The notes under the pieces are model-generated. The model did not search any database, was not told the DNA's origin, and saw only the letters and a list, made by a program, of their open reading frames with translations. A DNA stretch of 7,228 nucleotides from Treponema sp. (GTDB lineage Bacteria; Spirochaetota; Spirochaetia; Treponematales; Breznakiellaceae): the NCBI GenBank assembly GCA_031255815.1, contig JAIRRU010000153.1, positions 1 through 7,228 of the forward strand. Direction: 5' to 3'. Numbering within the stretch: position 1 is the stretch's first letter; each line of letters starts with the position of its first letter. Below, in pieces: positions 1 through 6,492 of the stretch. The position numbers and the translations under genes are program-made.

Positions 1-75
1 TTAAAAATGGCAAAATGCGGGGTATTTTGCGGGACGTGTCCGGGAACCAACCGGGTTCTTGAACAGGTCTATTAA
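1..75 (+). other. Short open frame ending at 75: possible tail of an upstream gene or a tiny Cys-rich ORF
   Basis: Frame 1 is open from the window edge to a TAA at 73-75, which is 17 bases before the ATG at 93. It contains an ATG at 7 and encodes a segment reading CGVFCGTCP, with three cysteines spaced C-x3-C-x2-C, followed by GTNRVLEQVY and the stop. The position just ahead of the next ribosome-binding site fits the 3' end of an upstream operon gene. The cysteine motif also resembles the N-terminal metal-binding-like motif of some small Cys-rich families such as DUF3795, so a truncated remnant is possible. With at most 24 sense codons visible, chance cannot be excluded. No ribosome-binding site can be seen before the ATG at 7. 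Confidence 0.25.
10..30. repeat. Perfect 7-bp inverted repeat with 7-base spacer (operator or hairpin candidate)
   Basis: GCAAAAT at 10-16 is exactly reverse-complementary to ATTTTGC at 24-30, with GCGGGGT between them. Smaller inverted repeats follow: GGAC/GTCC at 32-35 and 38-41, GAACC/GGTTC at 44-48 and 54-58, and CAGGT/ACCTG at 64-68 and 75-79. The 21-base palindrome is about the size of a repressor site, but if frame 1 is the end of a real gene it lies in coding sequence. No -35/-10 pair could be placed convincingly around it. Confidence 0.25.
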
Positions 76-80
76 CCTGG

Positions 81-87
81 AAAGAGG
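81..87 (+). promoter_or_regulatory. Ribosome-binding site for permease 1 (upstream start)
   Basis: AAAGAGG lies five bases before the ATG at 93. It is the clearest Shine-Dalgarno-like sequence near this gene and favours initiation at 93, upstream of the G17 tract. A GTG at 87 is in the same frame but overlaps this site, so it is an unlikely start. The second candidate start, ATG 138, has GAGG at 119-122 followed by the G run, which could itself pair with the anti-Shine-Dalgarno sequence through G-U wobble. Confidence 0.5.
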
Positions 88-92
88 TGCGG

Positions 93-1061
93 ATGACGAA
101 AGCTGTCGTGAAATATTTGAGGGGGGGGGGGGGGGGGATGCGTAACACCCGGATCCTCAAAAACCGCCTTATCAAAACCTTCATCGAACAGCGTTCCCTT
201 TGGGTCATCGCCCTTCCGGGAATTGTCTGGTACGCTATATTCGCCTACGGCCCCATGGGCGGGCTTCTCATGGCCTTCGAGAACTACTCCCCCGTGCGGG
301 GTTTATTCGGAGGGCCCTGGGTAGGTTTTAAATGGTTCATTCAGTTTTTCCAGTCCCAATTCGCGTGGCGGCTTATACGGAACACCCTCCTCATTAGTAT
401 TTGTAGTATCATTTTCAGTTTTCCCGTACCCATAATTCTGGCAATCATGCTGAACGAAATACGGTTCCCCGGGTATAAACGCTTTGCGCAGACGGTAAGT
501 TATTTGCCTCATTTTATTTCCACCGTAATAGTGGTAGGAATGATGGCTAATTTTCTTGCCCCGGACGGCCTTATCAACAACTTTATTTCAATGCTGGGCG
601 GCCAGCGCAGGCAGTTTATGGCCCTGCCCCAGTGGTTCAGATTCCTTTATATAAGTTCCGGTATCTGGCAGAACGCCGGTTGGAATTCCATTATCTACCT
701 GGCGGCCATCGCGGGGATCAATGCGGAACTCTACGAAGCCGCCACGGTAGACGGGGCCAGCCGTTTCCGCCAGATCTTCTGCGTTACCCTTCCCTGTATA
801 CTTCCGACCATAGTAATTCTTCTCATCATGTCGGTAGGCAACCTCTTGAGCGTGGGTTATGAAAAGATAATCCTTATGTACAATACGGCAACCTATGAAA
901 CGGCGGATGTAATTAACACCTATGTGTACCGCCGGGGCATAGGGGGAGGGGAATTCAGTTTCGGCGCGGCGGTGGGCATGCTTCAGTCGGTAGTTAACAT
1001 GATAGTGATTGTTTCCGCCAACACTATCAGCCGGAAGATAAGCGAAACCAGTCTCTGGTAA
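93..1061 (+). CDS. lplB: ABC transporter permease 1, LplB-type (CUT1 sugar transporter family)
   Basis: Inner-membrane permease, one half of the channel of a carbohydrate ABC importer. About six hydrophobic segments are visible, beginning with the stretch ending YGPMGGLLMAF that is typical of LplB proteins. The cytoplasmic EAA loop, which contacts the ATPase, reads EAATVDGASRF and continues to LP. Its EAA triplet is at residues 215-217 from the start at 93 (200-202 from ATG 138).

Two starts are possible. ATG 93 has a good ribosome-binding site and gives 322 residues, with Gly5 encoded by the G17 tract. ATG 138, immediately after the tract, gives 307 residues and an N-terminus (MRNTRILKNRLIK) that looks more like the family. 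Permease 2 starts 16 bases downstream. The symbol is a family-level name; the substrate is unknown. The G tract may make expression phase-variable. Confidence 0.93.
   Translation: MTKAVVKYLRGGGGGMRNTRILKNRLIKTFIEQRSLWVIALPGIVWYAIFAYGPMGGLLMAFENYSPVRGLFGGPWVGFKWFIQFFQSQFAWRLIRNTLLISICSIIFSFPVPIILAIMLNEIRFPGYKRFAQTVSYLPHFISTVIVVGMMANFLAPDGLINNFISMLGGQRRQFMALPQWFRFLYISSGIWQNAGWNSIIYLAAIAGINAELYEAATVDGASRFRQIFCVTLPCILPTIVILLIMSVGNLLSVGYEKIILMYNTATYETADVINTYVYRRGIGGGEFSFGAAVGMLQSVVNMIVIVSANTISRKISETSLW
121..137. repeat. Homopolymeric G17 tract at the start of permease 1
   Basis: Seventeen consecutive G residues end directly at ATG 138. Read from ATG 93, the tract encodes the last two bases of an arginine codon and five glycines, in frame with the rest of permease 1. 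One extra G would bring that frame to TAA at 143-145. One fewer would bring it to TAG at 322-324. Either change turns off initiation from 93 but leaves ATG 138 intact. G17 is also long enough for a single-strand G-quadruplex of four G triplets. Poly-G tracts of variable length control some surface-protein genes in Treponema pallidum; variability here is inferred, not observed. Confidence 0.9.
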
Positions 1062-1077
1062 CGAAAAGAAGGGGATT

Positions 1078-1965
1078 ATGGCCAAGGGCATTTGGGGAAG
1101 AAAAACGCCGGAGGATATTGTCTTTGCGGCAGCTACAAATATTTTTGTTCTTTTTGTTGTTTTCGTTACCCTTTATCCTTTTATCTTTATCGCGAGCGCG
1201 TCGATCAGCAATGCCAGCGCCGTAACAAGAATGGAGGTCTGGCTCCTGCCCAAGGGGATCAATTTTGGCGCTTACCGGCGGGTATTCAGGGAAACCCAAT
1301 TATGGATCAGCTACCGGAATACCATCTGGTATGTGGCCGTGGGAACCACGGTAAACCTTATCATGACCACCCTTTTGGCCTACCCCCTTTCCCGCCGCAG
1401 GTTTCAGGGGCGCCGCTTCCTGATGATAGCCATTACCTTCACTATGTTTTTTTCAGGGGGCATGATACCCAGCTTCATTTTGGTCCGTTCCCTGGGCCTG
1501 ATAAACACCCGCTGGGCCCTGGTGATACCCTCGGCCATAAGCACCTACAACCTGATTGTTACCCGGACTTTTTTCGAGAACATTCCCGAATCCCTTCACG
1601 AAATGGCCACCATCGACGGCGCGGGGGAATTCAGGATCTTCGTCCGGATATTCCTTCCCCTGTCCCTGCCCATCCTGGGAACCCTGGTGCTGTTTTACGC
1701 GGTAGGCCACTGGAATACCTACTTCAACGCCATGCTGTACCTAAGCCGGGATGCCCTCTACCCCCTGCAGATCTTTCTCCGGAAGATCCTGCTCCAGTAC
1801 GAGGCCAACGACCTGGTGCTGGACATTCAGTTGGATAGGAACGACATCAGCCAGACCATCCGTTACGCGACCATCATGATCTCCACGCTCCCGATCATCT
1901 GCGTTTACCCCTTCCTTCAAAAATACTTCGTAAAGGGCGTTATGATCGGCGCGATAAAGGGGTAA
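1078..1965 (+). CDS. ytcP: ABC transporter permease 2, YtcP/CUT1 type
   Basis: Second inner-membrane permease of the same importer, 295 residues, which is normal for the family. Six hydrophobic segments can be picked out, the first at roughly residues 14-43. The EAA-like loop reads EMATIDGAGEF (EMA at residues 175-177, conserved Gly at 181) and runs into IFLPLSLP. The C-terminus, QKYFVKGVMIGAIKG, is highly characteristic of YtcP-like partners of LplB.

The start ATG 1078 is preceded by AGAAGGGG ending three bases upstream. It follows permease 1 by 16 bases, so the two are probably translated from one message. A spacer with a strong hairpin follows. No ATP-binding subunit is encoded in the window. 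The symbol is given by family resemblance only. Confidence 0.94.
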   Translation: MAKGIWGRKTPEDIVFAAATNIFVLFVVFVTLYPFIFIASASISNASAVTRMEVWLLPKGINFGAYRRVFRETQLWISYRNTIWYVAVGTTVNLIMTTLLAYPLSRRRFQGRRFLMIAITFTMFFSGGMIPSFILVRSLGLINTRWALVIPSAISTYNLIVTRTFFENIPESLHEMATIDGAGEFRIFVRIFLPLSLPILGTLVLFYAVGHWNTYFNAMLYLSRDALYPLQIFLRKILLQYEANDLVLDIQLDRNDISQTIRYATIMISTLPIICVYPFLQKYFVKGVMIGAIKG

Positions 1966-2006
1966 ACATAATCCGCTTGCACCGGGCTGTGTTTTAAATA
2001 GGGCCT

Positions 2007-2031
2007 GCCCGTAATGCGGCGCATTACGGGC
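2007..2031 (+). promoter_or_regulatory. Intercistronic hairpin, perfect 11-bp stem and 3-base loop
   Basis: GCCCGTAATGC (2007-2017) pairs exactly with GCATTACGGGC (2021-2031) around a GGC loop. It lies in the spacer between permease 2 (stop at 1965) and the lipoprotein start at 2068. It is not followed directly by a U run; the nearest T run is at 2049-2054, 18 bases beyond the stem, inside the 12-base palindrome AAAAATATTTTT (2042-2053). This fits an RNA-stability or processing element giving the binding protein and permeases different mRNA levels better than a classical terminator. A protein-binding palindrome is the alternative. A -10-like TAAATA sits at 1995-2000 without a good -35. Confidence 0.7.
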
Positions 2032-2054
2032 AAACTGCCTTAAAAATATTTTTT

Positions 2055-2060
2055 GGAGGA
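2055..2060 (+). promoter_or_regulatory. Strong ribosome-binding site of the lipoprotein gene
   Basis: GGAGGA lies seven bases before ATG 2068 and fixes that codon as the start. The in-frame TTG at 2053 overlaps this site and is rejected as a start. An AT-rich stretch (2040-2054) just upstream should keep the site unpaired, which suits a highly expressed binding protein. Confidence 0.75.
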
Positions 2061-2067
2061 ATTGAGG

Positions 2068-3720
2068 ATGAAAAGACATGCAGTATCCTGGTTTTTGCTG
2101 GCGGCCCTGATAGTGCCGGCCATTTTGGTTTCGGGATGCAAGAGACAGGAGGCGTCCGCGCCGGCGGCTTCCGTTTCATCATCGGCTTCGGTTAACGGCC
2201 TTCCCATCGTGGACAGGCCTATTACCCTGAGGGCTCTCTCGGAAACCCGTTCCGACAGGACCATGAGTAACAATATCAGAACCATTGCGGAACTTGAAAA
2301 ACGCACAAACATCCACCTGGAATGGGAATCCCTTCCCGTTGCCGCGGCGGACCGCAACGCGAAGTTTAACGCCGTTATCGCTTCGGGGGATGTTCCCGAT
2401 CTTGTCGGTCCGGCTATGGGCGCCGATGTAATCAATCGGTACGGAATGCAGGGGGTCTTTTTGGCGTTTAACGATCTTATCAAAGAACATGCCCCCAATA
2501 TGACGGCTGTTTTCAACAACCCCCTCCAGGGCGACGAGATCCCTTACAGTATCAATGTCTGGGGCGAAATTACCGCGAAGGACGGCAATATATACAATAT
2601 CCCCGTTGTGTCCGCGTCCAACGCCATAGGCCCGGTTTGGGTTATCCGGACCGACTGGCTGGAGAAATTGGGGCTTTCGATGCCAGGCACCGCGGATGAG
2701 CTTTACACGGTTCTTAAGGCTTTTAAAGAGCGGGATCCCAACGGAAACGGCCAGGCCGACGAGATTCCCCTGGGCGCGGGCGCGGGGGGTAAAACCGCCA
2801 CGATTGCCCCCCTGGTAAACGCCTTCGACGCCCACATGAATCTCTACGTGGACCCGGCGGATAATACGATAAAATACGGCCCCGTAGAACCGGCCTACCG
2901 GACGGCGCTTGAATACCTCAGCAAACTCTATGCCGAGGGGCTTATCGAGCAGGATTACCTTACCGCCACAAGAGACCAGTGGCTCGCCCGGGCCGGCGGC
3001 AACCAGATGGGCTTGCAATTCGTGTGGCCCGGAAGCGGCCTGGGCGCTTCGAATACGGAGCTGCAGAAGATTGACCTCTCCTACCACTTTGAGCCCATGC
3101 CGCCCCTTAAAAGCCCCAGCGGGAAACAGTACAAGGATACAAACAGCGCGGGGGCTGCGGTGCTGTACCGCACCAGTGCCGGCGCGAAAACAAAGTATCC
3201 GGTGGAAATCACCAAGTACCTGGACTATCTCTTTAGCCCCGAGGGGGAACTCCTCGGAAGCTGGGGCATCGAAGGGGAAACCTACACCATGGTGAACGGC
3301 AAACCCCAGTTTAACGACTTTATTATGAGAAACCCCGAAGGCAAGGATCCCGAGACCGCCCAGGTTCACTTCGGCGTCCGCTGGAGCCTTCTGCCCTACC
3401 AGAACCCCTGGGCGCCCAACTTCCAGTCCATGGAGGCCACCGCCCCCTGGACGGCCCAGGCCTGGAGAATCTACCAAAAGCCGGGCCTGGTGGAAGCGCC
3501 CATGCCGACCCTCGGCCTGACCGAAGACGAGCTTTCCCGGCGCCTTTCCATAATTGCCGAAATCGACACCTACAAGGATCCAATGATCGACAAATTCATC
3601 ATGGGCCAGGAACCTCTTTCAAAATTTGACGAATTCGTGGTAAACATCAGAAGGGCTGGTTTGGACGAACTCCTTGAGACGCTCAACAAAGCTTACGATA
3701 TTTACAAGGCGAATTCATAA
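2068..3720 (+). CDS. Extracellular sugar-binding lipoprotein of the ABC importer (LipO-like)
   Basis: Substrate-binding protein of the importer, 550 residues, anchored in the membrane by lipid and facing outward. The N-terminus MKRH plus a hydrophobic stretch ends in the lipobox LVSGC, with Cys24 the predicted lipidated residue. A Ser/Ala-rich linker follows (about residues 28-42).

The body resembles the large binding proteins paired with LplB/YtcP permeases. It has an early segment reading IAELEKRTNIHLEWE, the SGDVPDLV region, and the calcium-loop-like motif DPNGNGQADEIPL beginning at Asp223, a hallmark of this family. The gene lies downstream of both permeases, as is usual for this class, but behind a hairpin and with its own strong ribosome-binding site. 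The deaminase starts 8 bases after its stop. The ligand cannot be deduced; an oligosaccharide or glycoside is likely. Confidence 0.94.
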   Translation: MKRHAVSWFLLAALIVPAILVSGCKRQEASAPAASVSSSASVNGLPIVDRPITLRALSETRSDRTMSNNIRTIAELEKRTNIHLEWESLPVAAADRNAKFNAVIASGDVPDLVGPAMGADVINRYGMQGVFLAFNDLIKEHAPNMTAVFNNPLQGDEIPYSINVWGEITAKDGNIYNIPVVSASNAIGPVWVIRTDWLEKLGLSMPGTADELYTVLKAFKERDPNGNGQADEIPLGAGAGGKTATIAPLVNAFDAHMNLYVDPADNTIKYGPVEPAYRTALEYLSKLYAEGLIEQDYLTATRDQWLARAGGNQMGLQFVWPGSGLGASNTELQKIDLSYHFEPMPPLKSPSGKQYKDTNSAGAAVLYRTSAGAKTKYPVEITKYLDYLFSPEGELLGSWGIEGETYTMVNGKPQFNDFIMRNPEGKDPETAQVHFGVRWSLLPYQNPWAPNFQSMEATAPWTAQAWRIYQKPGLVEAPMPTLGLTEDELSRRLSIIAEIDTYKDPMIDKFIMGQEPLSKFDEFVVNIRRAGLDELLETLNKAYDIYKANS

Positions 3721-3728
3721 AGGACGGT

Positions 3729-4532
3729 ATGGAAACTTTTCGAAAAGACTTGCTCATCATAAAAAGGTTCCCCACGAGGGAACAGCTGGGCGAAGCGGCG
3801 GCGGCCGGCGTTTCCGCGGCAATTAAAAAGCTTCTGGAAACGAAGGAAAACATCCGTATGATTTTTGCCGCCGCCCCCTCGCAGAACGAGTTTCTTGCGG
3901 CGCTGTCCGGCGACCGGAGCGTCGATTTCGGCCGTATTACCGCCTTCCACATGGATGAATATGTCGGGCTCCCCGCCGAGGCCCCCCAGGGCTTCGGCAA
4001 TTTCCTGAGGGATCGCCTTTTTTCCAAATGCCCCTTCAAGGAAGTCCACTATCTTAACGGCCTTGCGGCGGATATTGAAGAGGAATGCCGCCGCTACGCG
4101 GAACTGCTGAACAGGGAGCCGGTTGACCTTGTCTGTATGGGCATTGGGGAGAACGCCCATATTGCCTTTAACGATCCGGGGGTGGCGGATTTCCGGGATC
4201 CGAAAACCGTCAAGCCCGTCCCGCTGGATCTTGTCTGCCGCCGGCAGCAGGTGAACGACGGCTGTTTTGCCAGGCTTGAGGAGGTGCCCGCCCGCGCCCT
4301 TACCCTGACGGTGCCCGCCCTCTTTAAGGGCGGGCGGATCTTCTGCATGGTACCGGCCAAAAGCAAGGCGGATGCGGTTTATTACTCCCTGGATCGGGAC
4401 ATCGGCGAAAAATACCCCGCGTCAATTTTGCGAAACCATGCCAGCGCGGTGATGTACCTCGACAGCGATTCGGGAGCCAGGCTGGCGGAACTGCGGGGGT
4501 TAAAGACGGAGGTATCGGATGAAACAGCTTAA
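3729..4532 (+). CDS. nagB: NagB-like glucosamine-6-phosphate deaminase/isomerase family enzyme
   Basis: Cytoplasmic enzyme of 267 residues, matching the usual NagB length. Family function: conversion of glucosamine-6-phosphate to fructose-6-phosphate plus ammonia. The motif MDEYVGL (residues 75-81) carries the conserved Asp76, equivalent to Asp72 of E. coli NagB. The second active-site motif reads GIGENAHIAFNDP (residues 138-150). His144 is kept, but the positions of E. coli Asp141 and Glu148 are Asn142 and Asp149.

This GEN-type motif, with the later QQVNDGCF segment, marks a divergent NagB-like subfamily whose substrate may not be glucosamine-6-phosphate. The start ATG 3729 has AAAGGA overlapping the preceding stop. 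No NagA deacetylase or sugar kinase is in the window. The 3' end overlaps the next gene by 14 bases. Family is certain; exact substrate is not. Confidence 0.88.
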   Translation: METFRKDLLIIKRFPTREQLGEAAAAGVSAAIKKLLETKENIRMIFAAAPSQNEFLAALSGDRSVDFGRITAFHMDEYVGLPAEAPQGFGNFLRDRLFSKCPFKEVHYLNGLAADIEEECRRYAELLNREPVDLVCMGIGENAHIAFNDPGVADFRDPKTVKPVPLDLVCRRQQVNDGCFARLEEVPARALTLTVPALFKGGRIFCMVPAKSKADAVYYSLDRDIGEKYPASILRNHASAVMYLDSDSGARLAELRGLKTEVSDETA

Positions 4533-5586
4533 CATCGCCCTCATCGGGCAGGGGCGCAGCGGCCGGGATATACACGGCAAGTACATCCTCTCCGCTCCCG
4601 AAAGGTACCGGGTCGCCTATGTGGCGGATCTTATTCCCGAAAGGCGCCAAAAGGCGGAGAAGGAATACGCCTGCCCCGCCTTTGCGGATTACCGCGAACT
4701 CTTTGGCAGGAACGATATTGATTTTGTGGTGAACGCGAGTTTCAGCCACCAGCATCTGCCCCTCAGCCTGGATCTTCTGGATCACGGTTTCAACGTGCTC
4801 TGCGAAAAACCCTTCGCGCATACCGCGGCCCAGGCAGACCAGCTTATCGCCCGGCAGAAAAAGACCGGCAAAATGCTTGCCGTCTTCCAGCAGTCCCGCT
4901 TTGCCCCCTATTTTGAACAGGTAAAAAAGGTTATCGCCTCCGGGGTGCTGGGAAGGATCGTGCAGATCGGCATACAGTTCAACGGTTACGCCCGGCGCTG
5001 GGACTGGCAGACCCTGCAGGAATACGGCGGAGGCAGCCTTTACAATACCGGCCCCCACCCGGTGGATCAGGCCCTGGATCTCCTGGATTACCGCCAGGGG
5101 AATCCCGCTGTTTTCTGCAAAATGGAACGGGTCAATACCTGGGGCGACGCGGAGGACTACGTAAAACTCATCCTCTCCGCGCCGGAACGGCCCCTTATTG
5201 ATGTGGAAATTTCTTCCTGCGACGCCTATCCCTCTTTCACCTACAATGTCCAGGGTTCCTCAGGCGGCCTTAAGGGGGATATGAAGGAACTCAAGTGGCG
5301 CTGGTTCGCGCCTTCCGAATCGAGCCGGCAGGAACTTATCCGGGAACCCCTGCACGACGGGGACTGGAATCCCCTCTACTGCCGGGAAACCCTGCCCTGG
5401 CGGGAGGATTCCTGGAAAGGCAGCGATACGGCGGTTTTCAACGAGGCGGTGGCGAAACTCTACGCCGGCGTTTACGATCACCTGGTTAACGGGAAACCGC
5501 TGGTTCCCAGCCTCGAACAGGTTCGTCAGCAGATCTGGGTTATGGAAGAAGCCCATCGGCAGAACCCGCTGCCCCGGATAGGGTAA
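4519..5586 (+). CDS. Gfo/Idh/MocA family NAD(P)-dependent oxidoreductase 1
   Basis: Cytoplasmic oxidoreductase-like protein of 355 residues, a normal length for the family. Family members oxidise or reduce sugars, inositols and related polyols using NAD(P). The N-terminal Rossmann domain begins NIALIGQGRSG, with a GxGxxG loop at residues 10-15. The conserved EKPF motif, containing the catalytic lysine, is at residues 96-99. The C-terminal domain has GGGSLYNTGPHPVDQALDLL, in which His180 and Asp183 match the expected active-site positions.

The start ATG 4519 has an excellent GGAGGT at 4508-4513, inside the end of the deaminase gene, and overlaps that gene by 14 bases. Translational coupling is likely. 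Substrate is unknown; a few relatives are NAD-dependent glycosidases (GH109), which would fit an amino-sugar pathway but is only a possibility. Confidence 0.92.
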   Translation: MKQLNIALIGQGRSGRDIHGKYILSAPERYRVAYVADLIPERRQKAEKEYACPAFADYRELFGRNDIDFVVNASFSHQHLPLSLDLLDHGFNVLCEKPFAHTAAQADQLIARQKKTGKMLAVFQQSRFAPYFEQVKKVIASGVLGRIVQIGIQFNGYARRWDWQTLQEYGGGSLYNTGPHPVDQALDLLDYRQGNPAVFCKMERVNTWGDAEDYVKLILSAPERPLIDVEISSCDAYPSFTYNVQGSSGGLKGDMKELKWRWFAPSESSRQELIREPLHDGDWNPLYCRETLPWREDSWKGSDTAVFNEAVAKLYAGVYDHLVNGKPLVPSLEQVRQQIWVMEEAHRQNPLPRIG

Positions 5587-5595
5587 GGAGGAAAT

Positions 5596-6492
5596 ATGTA
5601 TCGGATTGGCATTATCGGAACGGAAAACAGCCACGCCCTGGCCTTTTCCCGGATCATAAATCTGCCCGATCCCGAAACGGGCAAACTCCGCTATCCCGAC
5701 GTCCGGGTAGCCGGGGTTTACGGCCCTGATGAGGATTCAGCAAAACGCATCATGGACGAAGCGGGGGTCGATTTTATCGCCCGGGATCCGGAGGAATTCC
5801 ACGGCAAGGTTGAGGCCATGTGCGTTACCTGCCGCAAGGGCTCCCTTCATTACCGCTACGCCCTTCCGTTTGTGGAGAAGGGCATGCCCGTCTTTGTGGA
5901 TAAACCCTTTACCTCCGATGTGGCCGAGGGGGAGCGCCTTATCGGGGCGGCGAAAAAATCGGGCGCCAAACTCTGCGGGGGCTCCAGCGCCAGGCTGGTC
6001 ATGGATGTCGTCATGCTCAAGAACATCGTCCGGCGGCTTAGCGCCCGGGGCGAGTTTATCAGCGCCAGCCTGAACTACGCCGCGGATCCGGCCAGCGAAT
6101 ACGACGGGTTCTATTTCTACTCCCCCCATTTAACGGAAATCGCGCTGGAGATATTCGGCAACGGGGTAAAGAGCATCCTGACAACGGAAAAAAACGGCAG
6201 CCGCATTTCTATCTGGCGTTACCCGGGCTTCGATATCACCCTGAACTATACCAAGGACACTCACGAATCGGGGGCTCTTATTTTCGCGAAAAACTGCAAC
6301 ATCTTCCGGGAGATCGATGTGGGCCACCATGTGGATATTTCCCTCGCCTACGCGCTGGAAGTAGAGCATCTGGTTCGCATGATCCGTACCGGGGAAATGC
6401 CCTCCTCCTACGAGGATCTGCTTCTGCCGGTAAAGATGATAAGCGCGGTGGAAGAATCCGTAAAAACCGGCAGGGAAGTGTTTCTTGCCTAG
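5596..6492 (+). CDS. Gfo/Idh/MocA-like oxidoreductase 2, short form with GTENSHA loop
   Basis: A second, clearly different Gfo/Idh/MocA-type protein of 298 residues, about 60 shorter than its neighbour. The N-terminus MYRIGIIGTENSHALAF replaces the usual GxGxxG nucleotide loop with GTENSHA. The DKPF motif with the presumed catalytic lysine is at residues 102-105. A His within FYSPHLTEIALEIFG (His178) stands where the family's C-terminal active-site His is expected, but the typical G-G-x-x-x-D-x-G-x-H-x-x-D pattern is absent.

The start ATG 5596 follows AAGGAGG, which overlaps the stop of oxidoreductase 1, so the two genes are tightly coupled. The protein could be a partner acting on the product of the first enzyme or a variant with changed cofactor binding. 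Substrate unknown. Confidence 0.88.
   Translation: MYRIGIIGTENSHALAFSRIINLPDPETGKLRYPDVRVAGVYGPDEDSAKRIMDEAGVDFIARDPEEFHGKVEAMCVTCRKGSLHYRYALPFVEKGMPVFVDKPFTSDVAEGERLIGAAKKSGAKLCGGSSARLVMDVVMLKNIVRRLSARGEFISASLNYAADPASEYDGFYFYSPHLTEIALEIFGNGVKSILTTEKNGSRISIWRYPGFDITLNYTKDTHESGALIFAKNCNIFREIDVGHHVDISLAYALEVEHLVRMIRTGEMPSSYEDLLLPVKMISAVEESVKTGREVFLA

Noticed and set aside
59..87. Promoter starting with TTGAAC (59-64) upstream of permease 1
   Set aside because: No -10-like hexamer lies 16-18 bases downstream; that position is occupied by the purine-rich ribosome-binding site.
1092..1838. + strand open frame of 248 codons overlapping permease 2
   Set aside because: It is in another frame of a gene with unmistakable permease motifs. 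Its product is rich in Pro, Gly, His and Arg with no domain pattern, so it is a shadow.
1977..2000. Promoter with TTGCAC and TAAATA before the lipoprotein gene
   Set aside because: The spacing between the boxes is only about 12 bases and the -35 match is poor, so a promoter is not supported as a feature.
2007..2055. Classical rho-independent terminator after permease 2
   Set aside because: The hairpin is strong, but the T run begins 18 bases after the stem, too far for intrinsic termination. It is kept as an intercistronic hairpin.
2179..3477. Long - strand open frame (432 codons) opposite the binding-protein gene
   Set aside because: It lies wholly antisense to a clear lipoprotein gene with signal peptide and family motifs. 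The antisense protein has no recognisable domain or plausible composition; it follows from few stop codons in GC-rich DNA.
4324..5058. - strand open frame of 244 codons across the deaminase/oxidoreductase junction
   Set aside because: It is antisense to two genes with strong motifs and their own ribosome-binding sites, and shows no recognisable family features.
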